From Rhizobium aethiopicum (GTDB lineage Bacteria; Pseudomonadota; Alphaproteobacteria; Rhizobiales; Rhizobiaceae): DNA of 64,000 nt. The notes beneath the pieces were generated by a model. That model had not been told where the DNA came from. It saw only the letters and a list, made by a program, of their open reading frames with translations, and did not search any database. The stretch is taken from assembly GCF_900094625.1 (NCBI RefSeq), contig NZ_FMAJ01000016.1, positions 74,973 to 138,972 of the forward strand, written 5' to 3'. Numbering within the stretch: the first letter of the stretch is position 1; every line of letters starts with the position of its first letter. Below are positions 26,698 through 35,706 of this stretch, piece by piece. Made by a program: the position numbers and the translations under genes.

Positions 26698-27285
26698 TCA
26701 GTATTGGACGGCGCGCTCACGTACCCACAGCCGAATGGCCAGGGATAGCGAGATCACGGCCGCAAAAATGATCCCAAGAATATGAACCGGACCACTTCGC
26801 AAAAACAGGAAGGTGGTCGCGAATATTAGAAAAGTAAGCGTGCGTACAGCGATCTGGAAGCGCGCCGCGGGCGGGGTCCGGCTCGGCGCAAACCATAGAA
26901 GCAAAACATCCAAGCCCCACAGGATAACGAGCAGGAAATTTATGCTGGCAATGGGAATGCCCATCTGCACGAAGGTGTCCTTAAGCCCGTTGAATATTAC
27001 GAATATGGCCCAATAAGCGTGAACAAGAAAAAGCAGATAAGCGAAGGTCCAGAACAAGTGTACGACGTTGGCCATGCGTTGGGAGAGCGTGCGGTAGGGA
27101 TAGAGCGCCAAGCTCGGGAGAAGCATGAGACTTGTCACCCAGATAGTGGCTTTCGTGCGACCGAGATCGACGTCGTCCAGCGTCGTCTCCGGCCAGAGGA
27201 GCGCAAGAACCAGCAGTACGCCAAACGTCACGAACGCCAGCGAGAACTGCGGCAGAGTTATACTGTTCGGAGGCATGGCCTTCAT
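26698..27285 (-). CDS. Integral membrane protein, unknown family
   Basis: 195 residues with about six hydrophobic segments (around 12-30, 45-60, 72-95, 108-128, 145-160, 165-185). The motif VVHLFWTFAYLLFLVHAYWA contains His residues that could bind haem or quinone, but I recognise no known cytochrome family. The ATG at 27285 follows AGGAACG and is 16 bp after the cytochrome gene. Co-transcription with the cytochrome and peroxidase genes suggests a role in membrane electron transfer; this is an inference. Confidence 0.6.
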   Translation of the reverse strand: MKAMPPNSITLPQFSLAFVTFGVLLVLALLWPETTLDDVDLGRTKATIWVTSLMLLPSLALYPYRTLSQRMANVVHLFWTFAYLLFLVHAYWAIFVIFNGLKDTFVQMGIPIASINFLLVILWGLDVLLLWFAPSRTPPAARFQIAVRTLTFLIFATTFLFLRSGPVHILGIIFAAVISLSLAIRLWVRERAVQY

Positions 27286-27301
27286 GGGCTCGTTCCTGAC
27301 G

Positions 27302-28960
27302 TTAGAGCATTTTCAAATAGTCAAGCAGCGCGGCAAGATCGTCCGGATTTCGTTTCGGGTCGTCATAGGCCCATGGATAGTCATGTCCCCTGTTCGAGTT
27401 GCCGATCTGAGTCGTATCGAACGTGAAGTAATTTCGATCGTCAGCGCTTTCCGGAGAGCGAAAGCCGACGTCGGCCGGATCGTAGGTGTTATCGCCCCGA
27501 TAAAAGACATCTCTACGCTTCCTGAGATTAATCAGTTCAGCCAACGTCATGACACTGCCGTTATGGAGGTAGGGGGCACGCAGGAACATCCCGTCCAGCG
27601 GCGCGTTTACGTAGCCCCTAATGGATGTCTCCTCCTCTTGTCCACGCTGGGGCCAAATATCCTCTCGCTTAAAATGGAACGGGTGCTTGTCGGGGAAGAG
27701 CGCAAACATTTTTTCGGCGAGAGGTCCATAATGACGAAACCGCACGCGTTCCGGATCGGTGTTGAGCTCACCGGCCGGCACGACTTGGCCGGTCTTCTCG
27801 CCGTTGACCCAAGCCCCGGTCGAATCCCGATCGCCGTGGCAGGCGGCGCAATATTGCCCGTAGACTTTGCGCCCCTGCAGGATACGTGCAGGATCGATCG
27901 AGGCCGCATCTTCCGGGAACATGTCGGAATAGCGCAACGGACGCAACGTCTTCGTGAAATCGCTCGCTTTGCGGATATTGTCGGCAATTTCCGGCTTAGC
28001 CATATTAGTGACCGTGGCCCCGGCTGCGAGCGCCGCCAGCGAACTGCGGGCATATATGTCGCCGATCGACCCATCGAACTGGGCGCGCGCGCGATGATCC
28101 TCCGAAAAAACCGTGGCAATCTTCGTGTAGACGGGCATATCGTTGCCAGGCCGGTCGAGCACAGTGCGAACGAGAGTGCGAAACGGTTGGGTACGTGTTG
28201 GACCCGTCGGTGTTACGTCTGCATCGCGGGATCGGTAATTTCCGATCGGTTCGTCGAAGCGCGGCAATCCTGCCTCGATCCGAGCGCGAACCTGGCGAAG
28301 CCATAGCCCAATCAACAGGCGTTGTATCGAGCCCAGCGTTTCACCCGTCTTGGCTCTATACGAATCGCAAATGCTGTCGACGGTCAGACGATAGGGCCGT
28401 TCCATGTCCGTTTCGCCATCTCTTTGCGGCTTCACCCTGGTCAAGACCGCCGCCTGAAATGCATCGATCCAGGCGAAGAGATTGATCGATACGCTGCCTG
28501 GTCCGTAGACGACGACGCCCTTGCTCTCCTCACTTTTGCGAATTCGCGTGGTGTGGCAAAGAGCACAACTGAAGCCGACGAACGGGACAGGCGACGGCGC
28601 CGCGGAACCGGGGCGGTAGTTGCTGGTCGCAAAGCCGAGTGGCAAACCGTTATTGGCCTCCGGGTTGTCATACGGCAAGAACCCGAATTGCTTCACCCAA
28701 TCGCCGGCATCCGCACCGGCCGGCTGAAAATGCTCGGGAAACAGGTCGGGCAGTACCAAAGCGACCGGTAGCGGCATGAGTTCCGTGCCGATGGTGCCAT
28801 TTTCGAACGCATCCTTTGGATCCCGGATAGTTGGATGCACCCAGTCGCCTTCGAGCCTGATGAATATCCCCGTTGCAACAAGAGTGATGAGTACAAGCAG
28901 GTTGACGCTCACCAAGAGGAAGCGAAAGAGCCGGTATAATCTGTCGCGGGAAATTGGCAT
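27302..28960 (-). CDS. Membrane-anchored multihaem cytochrome c, RoxA/di-haem-peroxidase-like
   Basis: 552 residues. An uncleaved N-terminal membrane anchor (LYRLFRFLLVSVNLLVLITL) leads to a periplasmic domain with two CxxCH haem sites: CALCH near residue 136 and CAACH near residue 370. The C-terminal motif APYLHNGSVMTLAELI is typical of the di-haem cytochrome c peroxidase/RoxA group. RoxA is an oxygen-dependent rubber oxygenase, while others in the group are peroxidases; which applies here is unknown. The ATG at 28960 follows GAGGGG and is 10 bp after the peroxidase fusion gene, so the two are co-expressed. Confidence 0.8.
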   Translation of the reverse strand: MPISRDRLYRLFRFLLVSVNLLVLITLVATGIFIRLEGDWVHPTIRDPKDAFENGTIGTELMPLPVALVLPDLFPEHFQPAGADAGDWVKQFGFLPYDNPEANNGLPLGFATSNYRPGSAAPSPVPFVGFSCALCHTTRIRKSEESKGVVVYGPGSVSINLFAWIDAFQAAVLTRVKPQRDGETDMERPYRLTVDSICDSYRAKTGETLGSIQRLLIGLWLRQVRARIEAGLPRFDEPIGNYRSRDADVTPTGPTRTQPFRTLVRTVLDRPGNDMPVYTKIATVFSEDHRARAQFDGSIGDIYARSSLAALAAGATVTNMAKPEIADNIRKASDFTKTLRPLRYSDMFPEDAASIDPARILQGRKVYGQYCAACHGDRDSTGAWVNGEKTGQVVPAGELNTDPERVRFRHYGPLAEKMFALFPDKHPFHFKREDIWPQRGQEEETSIRGYVNAPLDGMFLRAPYLHNGSVMTLAELINLRKRRDVFYRGDNTYDPADVGFRSPESADDRNYFTFDTTQIGNSNRGHDYPWAYDDPKRNPDDLAALLDYLKML

Positions 28961-28970
28961 GGTGTGCCCC

Positions 28971-31799
28971 TCAAGACAGGATAGGCCGGAAAGGGGCGAA
29001 TGCACTGGCAGTGCGCGGCAATACCGGGGCGAGTTGCGGACAGTGACGCAGGATGATGCTGGTCATACCGTTGTTCTCGATCCAATCGAGCCCCAGGGGC
29101 GAGTAGATTTCCGGCCGAAAGTCGACGGTGAGAAAACGGTCGCTCTGCAACCGTCGGGAGGCCATCAGAATAAACACGCGAAAAGCCGTATCGCTGAAGC
29201 CGAAACCGTCCGGCGGAGGCTCAGAATGCAGGCCGACCATGGTGTCCACCATGTCGATATTGCCATAGAGAACCTGCATTGCCCGCACCGTTTCTGGATC
29301 CGACGACAATTCCTCCCAGTTGCTTAAACGCGGCTTGTGCAACGCCTCGCGAAAGTCATTGAAGCGAGGAATTCCGCGGTGCCTATCCCTGACGATGTCG
29401 ACGACGGAAAGATCGATAATCTCCTCCACGTCGCCTGACATCCGTTTAAACTGGCGTAACGCATTGGGGTAATTATGCAACGTGATTGCACCGGGATGTG
29501 CGATTCCGAGTGAATAGATGACATTGTGGAGCCGAAGGTGCCGCATTTTGGCATCGGTTCCCGCACCTTGAATGTCGGCGAAGCCCAATGTTTCTGTTCG
29601 CGCACCGGTCTCATAGTTGAAAAACTGATAATCGTCGGGAATGAGCGGATGGAGACGGTAGACCGAAACGAATTCCTCCGTCAGCGAGTACGGGATGCCG
29701 TGATGGTCGGGCACAGTCTGCGGAATGCCTTTGAGTTCGTGCGTGTCGAGCATCCAGATGCCGAGCTGCGTGAGCCAGTCCTTAGGCGCGCCGTACCAGT
29801 TCGCCGGCAGGCCGACTTTGATCGCCCGCGTCGCCAGAATAGCTGGCGTCCACTCAATGGTGTGAATCTTTGCGATCAGAGCCGATACAATCAATCGAGC
29901 GGTGTTGTAGATCCGGTCCGGCTCCCAGTCCGGATATTCGCGCATCAATGCTTCGGCGAGCACGTTGTGTTCACGAGCAAACAGCGTGTGCATCATACTG
30001 AGGCCCAGCCACCAGCTTTCGTTGAAGCCAGTGACGTTCATGCCGTTCAATTCGGTCGGCAGATAGAGATCCTCGGTGAGCTTAAGACGACCTCCGTCTC
30101 GCAGATCCAGCGCTTTTTCCGCTGTATTGCCGTAAACCTCTGAACCGTCCCACCACGGTGTCGTCATATTTTTGAAAATGGGGTAGCCGCCGGCAGCCAT
30201 GCGGAAAACCTCATTGCCAGCAATGCGCATAAAAGCCTCCGGCTGACCGCCTGTGGTGCTCTTCCAGAGCTCTCCGTTCGGCATTCGCAATGCAATGTCG
30301 GTCTCCGCATTCCCGAGACTATGGCGCTTGTGGTTGACCCAGTCATGCACCTGGAACTGAATCCAGGCCGCGGCAAGCACATTTAGCGAGCGTGCCGGAA
30401 TGAAAGCCTTTCGCGTCATCAGTTGGCGACTGACTTCGATTGGGTTCGGCTGCCCGAATAGCTCTGGCTTGTAGACCGCTCGCATCGTACGGCCGAACGT
30501 CGCTCCCTCCGCACCCATCCGCGGGTTTGAGAGATCGTTGTAGGTACCGTCGAATGTCCGCTGAGTGCGGACCGCCTCGGGAATTACTGGCGGCTGCGGG
30601 GTCGCCTGCGGTGGTGCATCCGGCAATTCGGTGTCAAACAAGTTCTTTGTGCGTAGCTCTTCCCGGAGAATGGAGATGTTAAGCAGGCTCATGCGCCAAC
30701 CGAACCTATACCAGGGCACGTGTGCATTAATCGCCTTAAACAGGGCCGCGACAGCCCGGGCAATCACGATGTTGCGTAGCGGCTTCCGTTCCCGGAACCG
30801 TTGGTTCAAGCGATGCGCGGAGCTGGCCGTATAGGCTGCCTTGCGGACACGGTTGAGATTGCCCAGCGGGCGAAATGTCTCGGTCGTATTCCAAGGATTG
30901 AAGCCAAGCTGGTCGACAAGCCGCTCCATCGCCCTGCCAGGCGCCGCATCGATGTCCTGCGACGGAATGGTCAGCGTTGCGACCCCGATCGGCCTCGATG
31001 CGTCTTCCGTCCACTCGACCGCACCATCCTCGATTGGAGTAAGTTTCTCATCGACATAGCGCTGCAGCAGGAAATCGAACTCGACAGGGCCTTCGCGAAG
31101 CCGCTCGGCAATCTCACGATGTAGAAAGTCAGGGTCAGTTGCCGAGGCGGGCTTTGCCGCGGTCGTCTTGGCGCTTGGACGCAGCAGGAACCGAACTGGA
31201 CCTGCTTCATTGCCCCAGAGAAGAGCGCCTCGGCTCCAATAGCCCTCTGTGGCTAGGCTGTCGACGACGCGCGCTCCCCTCAGGACGTTTCTGAGCATCC
31301 TGAGGGTTTCGGAAAAGCCGACTGCGAGGACGAGGCGCGGCAAAAGCAGCAGCTTCGAGCCGGACATCGCCTTGGCGAACGCCACGAATTGATAAGCGTT
31401 GCGGGCATGAGAAACCGGAAAATTCGTTGCGAGGAAATCGTGATATTCGTTCTCGGATACTTTAACGCGTAGCGCTATCCCACGCATATCCTTCTTGAAG
31501 TCGGCCTGACGGACACCGTTGGCGTTGGAAAGCCGCACGGTCACGTCGTATTGCTTGCCACGCTCAAAAAAACCGACTTCGAGATCTTCTGGAATATTAG
31601 GCAGAATCTGAAGTTTCGCATTGTCGACACCAAGTATACATTTCGCGTGAAACGCGCGACTTATGTCGCTTGCTCGGGCGTTCGCCCTATTGGCAAGTTG
31701 CACATCCATGATATCGCGTGCCAGCTCTGCAAAAAGCAATGCTTCCGCCTCAGGGTTTCCTCCCTCGTAATTTTCACGCCAGATATGGCCCGAAGACAT
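28971..31799 (-). CDS. Catalase-like domain fused to an animal-type haem peroxidase/dioxygenase
   Basis: 942 residues. The N-terminal part (~40-300) has a catalase-fold pattern: SRAFHAKCILGV, PEDLEVGFF, DVTVRLSNANGV, MRGIALRV, DFLATNFPVSHARNAYQFVAF. The C-terminal part (~410-940) resembles animal haem peroxidases and fatty-acid dioxygenases: WIQFQVHDWVNHKRH (candidate distal His), TPWWDGSEVYG, GLSMMHTLFAREHN, RLIVSALIAKIHTIEWTPAI (candidate proximal His), GAITLHNYP. There is no signal peptide. The ATG at 31799 has AGGGG ten bases upstream; ATG 31817 is an alternative. In corals a catalase-like allene oxide synthase is fused to a lipoxygenase; this pairing could likewise make and then convert a fatty-acid hydroperoxide. 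That is an inference. First gene of a four-gene operon. Confidence 0.8.
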   Translation of the reverse strand: MSSGHIWRENYEGGNPEAEALLFAELARDIMDVQLANRANARASDISRAFHAKCILGVDNAKLQILPNIPEDLEVGFFERGKQYDVTVRLSNANGVRQADFKKDMRGIALRVKVSENEYHDFLATNFPVSHARNAYQFVAFAKAMSGSKLLLLPRLVLAVGFSETLRMLRNVLRGARVVDSLATEGYWSRGALLWGNEAGPVRFLLRPSAKTTAAKPASATDPDFLHREIAERLREGPVEFDFLLQRYVDEKLTPIEDGAVEWTEDASRPIGVATLTIPSQDIDAAPGRAMERLVDQLGFNPWNTTETFRPLGNLNRVRKAAYTASSAHRLNQRFRERKPLRNIVIARAVAALFKAINAHVPWYRFGWRMSLLNISILREELRTKNLFDTELPDAPPQATPQPPVIPEAVRTQRTFDGTYNDLSNPRMGAEGATFGRTMRAVYKPELFGQPNPIEVSRQLMTRKAFIPARSLNVLAAAWIQFQVHDWVNHKRHSLGNAETDIALRMPNGELWKSTTGGQPEAFMRIAGNEVFRMAAGGYPIFKNMTTPWWDGSEVYGNTAEKALDLRDGGRLKLTEDLYLPTELNGMNVTGFNESWWLGLSMMHTLFAREHNVLAEALMREYPDWEPDRIYNTARLIVSALIAKIHTIEWTPAILATRAIKVGLPANWYGAPKDWLTQLGIWMLDTHELKGIPQTVPDHHGIPYSLTEEFVSVYRLHPLIPDDYQFFNYETGARTETLGFADIQGAGTDAKMRHLRLHNVIYSLGIAHPGAITLHNYPNALRQFKRMSGDVEEIIDLSVVDIVRDRHRGIPRFNDFREALHKPRLSNWEELSSDPETVRAMQVLYGNIDMVDTMVGLHSEPPPDGFGFSDTAFRVFILMASRRLQSDRFLTVDFRPEIYSPLGLDWIENNGMTSIILRHCPQLAPVLPRTASAFAPFRPILS

Positions 31800-31980
31800 G
31801 CACATCCCCCTGCACAAAAAGCATTGCTAAGAAAAACAAGAATGCGCGACTGGCCATTTTCAAACGCAGGCGTAGCTCCCCACACAATACGCAGGGCTGC
31901 GCAAGCTTATCGCCAGTCAGGATACTCGAATAAATTGCGAATTTGATGATAGCACCAATAATGGGAAAATAAAGTGCCAT
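31774..31980 (-). CDS. Possible small membrane leader protein (68 residues)
   Basis: A frame with two hydrophobic segments (LYFPIIGAIIKFAIYSS and SRAFLFFLAMLFV) and a CxxC (QPCVLCGE). It overlaps the start of the catalase-peroxidase gene by 26 bases on the same strand. A weak AAGG site lies 8-12 bases upstream of the ATG. It may be a translated leader or chance; I recognise no family. Confidence 0.3.
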   Translation of the reverse strand: MALYFPIIGAIIKFAIYSSILTGDKLAQPCVLCGELRLRLKMASRAFLFFLAMLFVQGDVHVFGPYLA

Positions 31981-32055
31981 TAGCAAAGACCTTTTTCTCC
32001 CCATGACGGCATCGCAAGGGGCACTGGTTGGCCTAATGACTTCAACCAAAGGCGA

Positions 32056-32445
32056 TCAGAGCGTCGGCGGCTTGAATACAGCCAATCGGAAATGCCAAGC
32101 GATCATCTTGCGCAGGGTTAGAGGCGGTTGCGGCAACTTCCCGACATAGTCAGCCGAGGTTTTGCGGCACAGCTCTGCCGCCTTTGCGCTCCAATCCGGA
32201 AATCTCTCTGCTTTTTCATTTGTCCGTCGGGAAGGTGCACCGATTTCGTGATAGCTGAATGACCGCAATTGACCCGTAGTTGCCGCATCCATCATGGATG
32301 CGACCGTTGCCTTCGAATATCCGATTCGGTCAGGGGCGAGTGGCACGCCGCTTACGATGAAACCTGTGAAGCAGAGACTTCGCTGCTCGTAGCGGGAGGC
32401 AACGCGCCGGAAGTGTTGCGGCCATTGGAGCACCTCTCGATGCAA
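32056..32445 (-). pseudogene. Transposase-tail-like remnant joined to unknown sequence
   Basis: The first 30 residues (LQWPQHFRRVASRYEQRSLC) resemble the end of IS5-type transposases (HFRR.ATRY.K....F). The remaining ~95 residues (SYHEIGAPSRRTNEKAERFP, SADYVGKLPQPPLTLRKMIA) are not recognised. It may be a chimera produced by IS decay, or an unknown gene. Bases 32446-32747 contain no gene I can support. Confidence 0.3.
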
Positions 32446-32747
32446 TAGCCGAAACAGTTCAGAGGCCGTCAGTTGCCGGAGCCATTCCCCCGGGGCGGGG
32501 CGGTCTTAGAGCTGACCGATGCCCGCATCAGTGCGAGAAAAAATGAAGAACGAAACGCCAAGCCTCGTTGCCAATCCCGTCCCGCGCTTCTTGCTGCTCG
32601 CCAATCGTCGCGATCGGCATTATGGTGCTAGCGCAGTTGCAACACTCTTCCACAAGCTTGGCGCAATTCCATGTTTCTATCCTTGTCGAGGTTGCCTTGC
32701 AAAGGAAAACCGCTTTTATGGACGCCTAAATAAAAAGGACGCCTGCA

Positions 32748-32930
32748 ATGAACGAACCGCTCAGAAACCTCCTCGAAGCCGCCAGAAAAGTGCAGTTGTC
32801 GAAGAGTGACATTGAAGTCCAGCGTCGCAGCTTTGCATACGGCAACACTCATTTCGAAAATGAGATGATAACCCGCGAGTTGGTCGATCGCGTCGCCGAC
32901 GAGATGGCAGATCAAAAGAAACATGACTGA
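32748..32930 (+). CDS. Small Fic-associated protein, candidate antitoxin
   Basis: 60 residues, starting at an ATG with AAGGA seven bases upstream and overlapping the Fic gene by 8 bases, so the two are translationally coupled. It is mostly helical, with SFAYGNTHFENEMITRELVD in the centre. Class I Fic antitoxins carry an inhibitory helix with the pattern (S/T)xxxE(G/N). Here SFAYGN has the spacing but Gly in place of the inhibitory Glu, so inhibition by the usual mechanism is doubtful. The small size, position and overlap support an antitoxin or adaptor role. Confidence 0.65.
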   Translation: MNEPLRNLLEAARKVQLSKSDIEVQRRSFAYGNTHFENEMITRELVDRVADEMADQKKHD

Positions 32931-33591
32931 CGCTACGCGCCGCCACAGCGTGGCAACCGAAGCTTATTTGATCATGGATGAGAAGGCGCGCGCCGAAGCC
33001 GAAGCCCGCAACGGCCTTCTCCAGTTCGACCTAGCGCGCGACATGATTGTCGATGCAATCGACAAAGGGGAAAAATGGAAGCTTCGTCCCTCGATGCTAC
33101 TGTCGCTTCACCGTGAGGCATTGCAAGGCATTAGCATCTATGCCGGCAACTTCCGGCCCGCTGAAGTTTCAATTGAGGGCAGTAAGCACAAGCCTGTCGG
33201 GGCATTTCAGGTCCCTGGACTCATTGAGGATTTGTGCGATTATGTCAACGACAACTGGACCGAAAAGACAGCCGTGCATCTTGCGTCGTTCGTGATGTGG
33301 CGGCTCAACTGGATCCACCCCTTCAGTGATGGGAATGGGCGGACATCGCGCATGGTGTCCTATTTGGTTCTTTGCGTAAAGCTTCAATTGCCCCTACCCG
33401 GGGTCAAGACCATCCCGGACCAGATTGTCGATAACCGGCGCCCGTACTTCGACGCTTTGGAAGCGGCCGATGCGGCTTCAGAAGACGGTGCCTTCGATCT
33501 GACAAAGATGGAAGAACTCATTGAGGGCATGCTCGCTACCCAGTTGGCAAGCGTCCTGGAGACCGCGACGGGAAAGCATTTTCTTTCCTGA
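32923..33591 (+). CDS. Fic-domain protein (probable AMP-transferase toxin)
   Basis: 222 residues. The active-site motif HPFSDGNGR spans residues 132-140, with catalytic His132 and the phosphate-binding GNGR loop. The flap region (AGNFRPAEVSIEG) and N-terminal helices fit Fic enzymes that add AMP to target proteins. No inhibitory (S/T)xxxE(G/N) motif is apparent in its own N- or C-terminus, so regulation probably depends on the 60-residue partner upstream. The pair looks like a plasmid toxin-antitoxin module. It ends in a family-typical helical tail without membrane segments. Confidence 0.85.
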   Translation: MTDATRRHSVATEAYLIMDEKARAEAEARNGLLQFDLARDMIVDAIDKGEKWKLRPSMLLSLHREALQGISIYAGNFRPAEVSIEGSKHKPVGAFQVPGLIEDLCDYVNDNWTEKTAVHLASFVMWRLNWIHPFSDGNGRTSRMVSYLVLCVKLQLPLPGVKTIPDQIVDNRRPYFDALEAADAASEDGAFDLTKMEELIEGMLATQLASVLETATGKHFLS

Positions 33592-34053
33592 TCGAGGAGG
33601 CGTGGCCGGGACGACAGACCAAGTCTTCCGAAAGGCGGCCTGACCGTGGTTGTTGTAGTGCGGCGGCGCGCAGCAGCCGCGGCCAGTGCGGGGGATCGCC
33701 CAGCTACACTTGGGACGCCGCGCACCCACGTTCTCTGTTCTTCCAGAGGCCGACCGGCTTGCGTCCTGCCAGCCGAAAGTGAAATGGGCGCGGTCGTGCT
33801 GCCTGCGGCGCCTCGGCACCCCACGTCCTCACTATTTGCCCGTCGAGGTCCGGATTTCGCCATGGAGGGAGTCGATGATTGAGCATTCGTACGCATCACC
33901 GTTCACCATAGTCCGTTTTAGACGCTTGACGAGGAGTCACCGCGGATTCATAGTTTCGCTGGTCCGTCCCGGTTCGATTTCTGTACCAAACCGTTTCGAT
34001 GATATCACAGGCGGAACAGTTCGCGACCAATGCAAAGCCGAGGAAATCAATTC
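33592..34053. other. No gene recognised
   Basis: 460 bp between the Fic gene and the next operon. Frames are short and not family-like. The right end provides GAGGAAATC as ribosome site for the gene at 34054. Confidence 0.6.
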
Positions 34054-34470
34054 ATGGACTTCCCATCGCTCGCCCTTGACGCCGCCATCGAGCTCGACAA
34101 GTTGGAAAAGCGGCAGCCGGCTGATCTGGCGACTATCCAGCGCTTCGGTCACTATCTTGAGGCGCCGCCGAGTGGCGGACGGCCTGTCAGTCTTTTCGCC
34201 CTGAGTGAAAACCCGGTCAACGTCGAGATCCTCAACTCAGCGATCTTTCACACCGAAGGCGCCTCACTCAGCAACTTCAACGATCTTGAACAGTGGGTCA
34301 GGGATCTCGTCGCGCAGGCAAAAGCCATCGCCGCCGGTGAAAGCACCGGCAGCGAGGAGATTGGCTCCCTCAAGCGCTTCTGCCTGTCATTGCATCAGGT
34401 TCTTCTCGAGGAACTGACACCCGCGCCCGACGACGAGTGGATGCCGGCATATGACGAACGGGTCGCTTGA
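34054..34470 (+). CDS. Unknown protein, first gene of protease/NTPase locus
   Basis: 138 residues (MDFPSLALDAAIELDKLEKR...), acidic and mostly helical, without membrane segments or signal peptide. The ATG at 34054 follows GAGGAAATC; an in-frame ATG at 34030 lacks a site. It overlaps the metalloprotease-like gene by 20 bases, so the two are coupled. I recognise no family. It might be a regulator or adaptor of the protease. Confidence 0.7.
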   Translation: MDFPSLALDAAIELDKLEKRQPADLATIQRFGHYLEAPPSGGRPVSLFALSENPVNVEILNSAIFHTEGASLSNFNDLEQWVRDLVAQAKAIAAGESTGSEEIGSLKRFCLSLHQVLLEELTPAPDDEWMPAYDERVA

Positions 34471-35701
34471 CATCGATTTCGTGCGGCAGAAGCTGCTGTC
34501 GGTCATTGACCAGATCAAGCATCTGCAGACATCGGAGTTTCCCTATCAGGAATCGAGAGAAGCTCTTAAATTGCTGGCCGATCTTTACGGTCGGGAACTG
34601 AACCGGCTTTCCGGGATCGGGCCAACGACTGACCATACAATACGCCAGCAGGTAACCGCGCAGGTCAATGCCTACATAGCGCGCTATTATACCGTTCTCG
34701 GCTTTATCCTGCGCTCGACTAACGTGCGCAATGCGTTCGAGATCTACGATCCGCTTCTGCGCATGAGCCAGACTATCTACGGGCCGGAAGCCAAGTTGAT
34801 CGTCAGCTCGGAATGGAGCTTTTCGCCGTTTACTTATCCCGCGATTACTGACGAATTCCCCAATCTCATGTTCATAGGGCTGCCAGCGACCGAATCCGGC
34901 AACCCGTTGATCGTTCCTCTTGCCGGTCATGAACTCGGCCATTCCATCTGGCGCAAGAAGCCGCACCGCAGCCCCCACCTTTCTGCCCTTGACGCAACAT
35001 TGCAGAGCCGCCTGGTTGGCGAATATCAAAACAGCTGGAGTGAATTCCAGCAGTTGTTCGACGTCCAAACCAAGCCGGCCGACCTGTTGAGCGACCTTTT
35101 CCTGCGCAGCATCTGGGCGCGCTCCTACCGGCTGGCCACGCGCCAGATTGAAGAGCTTTTCTGCGATATCATCGGGCTGCGACTGTTCGGTGAAAGCTAC
35201 CTTTATTCGTTCATCTACCTGATCGCGCCGCACACAGGCGAGCGCGCCGCCTACTATCCGTCCTTGGGCTCGCGGGTCACGGCACTCGAAAGCGCAGCGA
35301 GAGCGTTCGGGATCACCGAGCCGCCGGCCTTCTCGGGCTATTTCATCGATTTGCCGAAGCGGCTACAGGCCAACGAGGCGTTTTGCCTGCGTATGGCAGA
35401 TCAGGCGTCCACCGCGATGATCGAGGATCTGATCGCCGCCGTAAGTGGTCACGTCGCCCGCACCGGCCTGGCTTTGCCTTCCGACGCCGAGCGCGATCGA
35501 ATTGTGAAACAATTCTGCGCCCTGTCACCGGCAGCATCGACGACTTCGATCGGCGATACGATCAACGCAGGTTGGGCGATCCGGCTCAACTGGGCGCATT
35601 GGAAGAATTTCAACTTCCGCGAGGACACTAGACTGGAAATCCTCAACGATCTGGTGTTCAAAACCATGGAAGTCATGGAATTTGAGTCCCGCACGAGGTA
35701 A
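34451..35701 (+). CDS. HExxH zinc metalloprotease-like protein
   Basis: 416 residues. The motif VPLAGHELGHSIWRKK places His160-Glu161-x-x-His164, the zinc/catalytic helix of metalloproteases. About 75 residues later RQIEELFCDIIGLRLFG offers a Glu/Asp third ligand, as in gluzincins. The first 150 residues are helical. No signal peptide or membrane span is present, so it should act in the cytoplasm. I cannot assign a named peptidase family. It overlaps the preceding gene and is followed 5 bp later by the dCTP-deaminase-like gene. Together with the proteases downstream it suggests a proteolytic effector system. Confidence 0.75.
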   Translation: MTNGSLDIDFVRQKLLSVIDQIKHLQTSEFPYQESREALKLLADLYGRELNRLSGIGPTTDHTIRQQVTAQVNAYIARYYTVLGFILRSTNVRNAFEIYDPLLRMSQTIYGPEAKLIVSSEWSFSPFTYPAITDEFPNLMFIGLPATESGNPLIVPLAGHELGHSIWRKKPHRSPHLSALDATLQSRLVGEYQNSWSEFQQLFDVQTKPADLLSDLFLRSIWARSYRLATRQIEELFCDIIGLRLFGESYLYSFIYLIAPHTGERAAYYPSLGSRVTALESAARAFGITEPPAFSGYFIDLPKRLQANEAFCLRMADQASTAMIEDLIAAVSGHVARTGLALPSDAERDRIVKQFCALSPAASTTSIGDTINAGWAIRLNWAHWKNFNFREDTRLEILNDLVFKTMEVMEFESRTR

Positions 35702-35706
35702 TCTCT

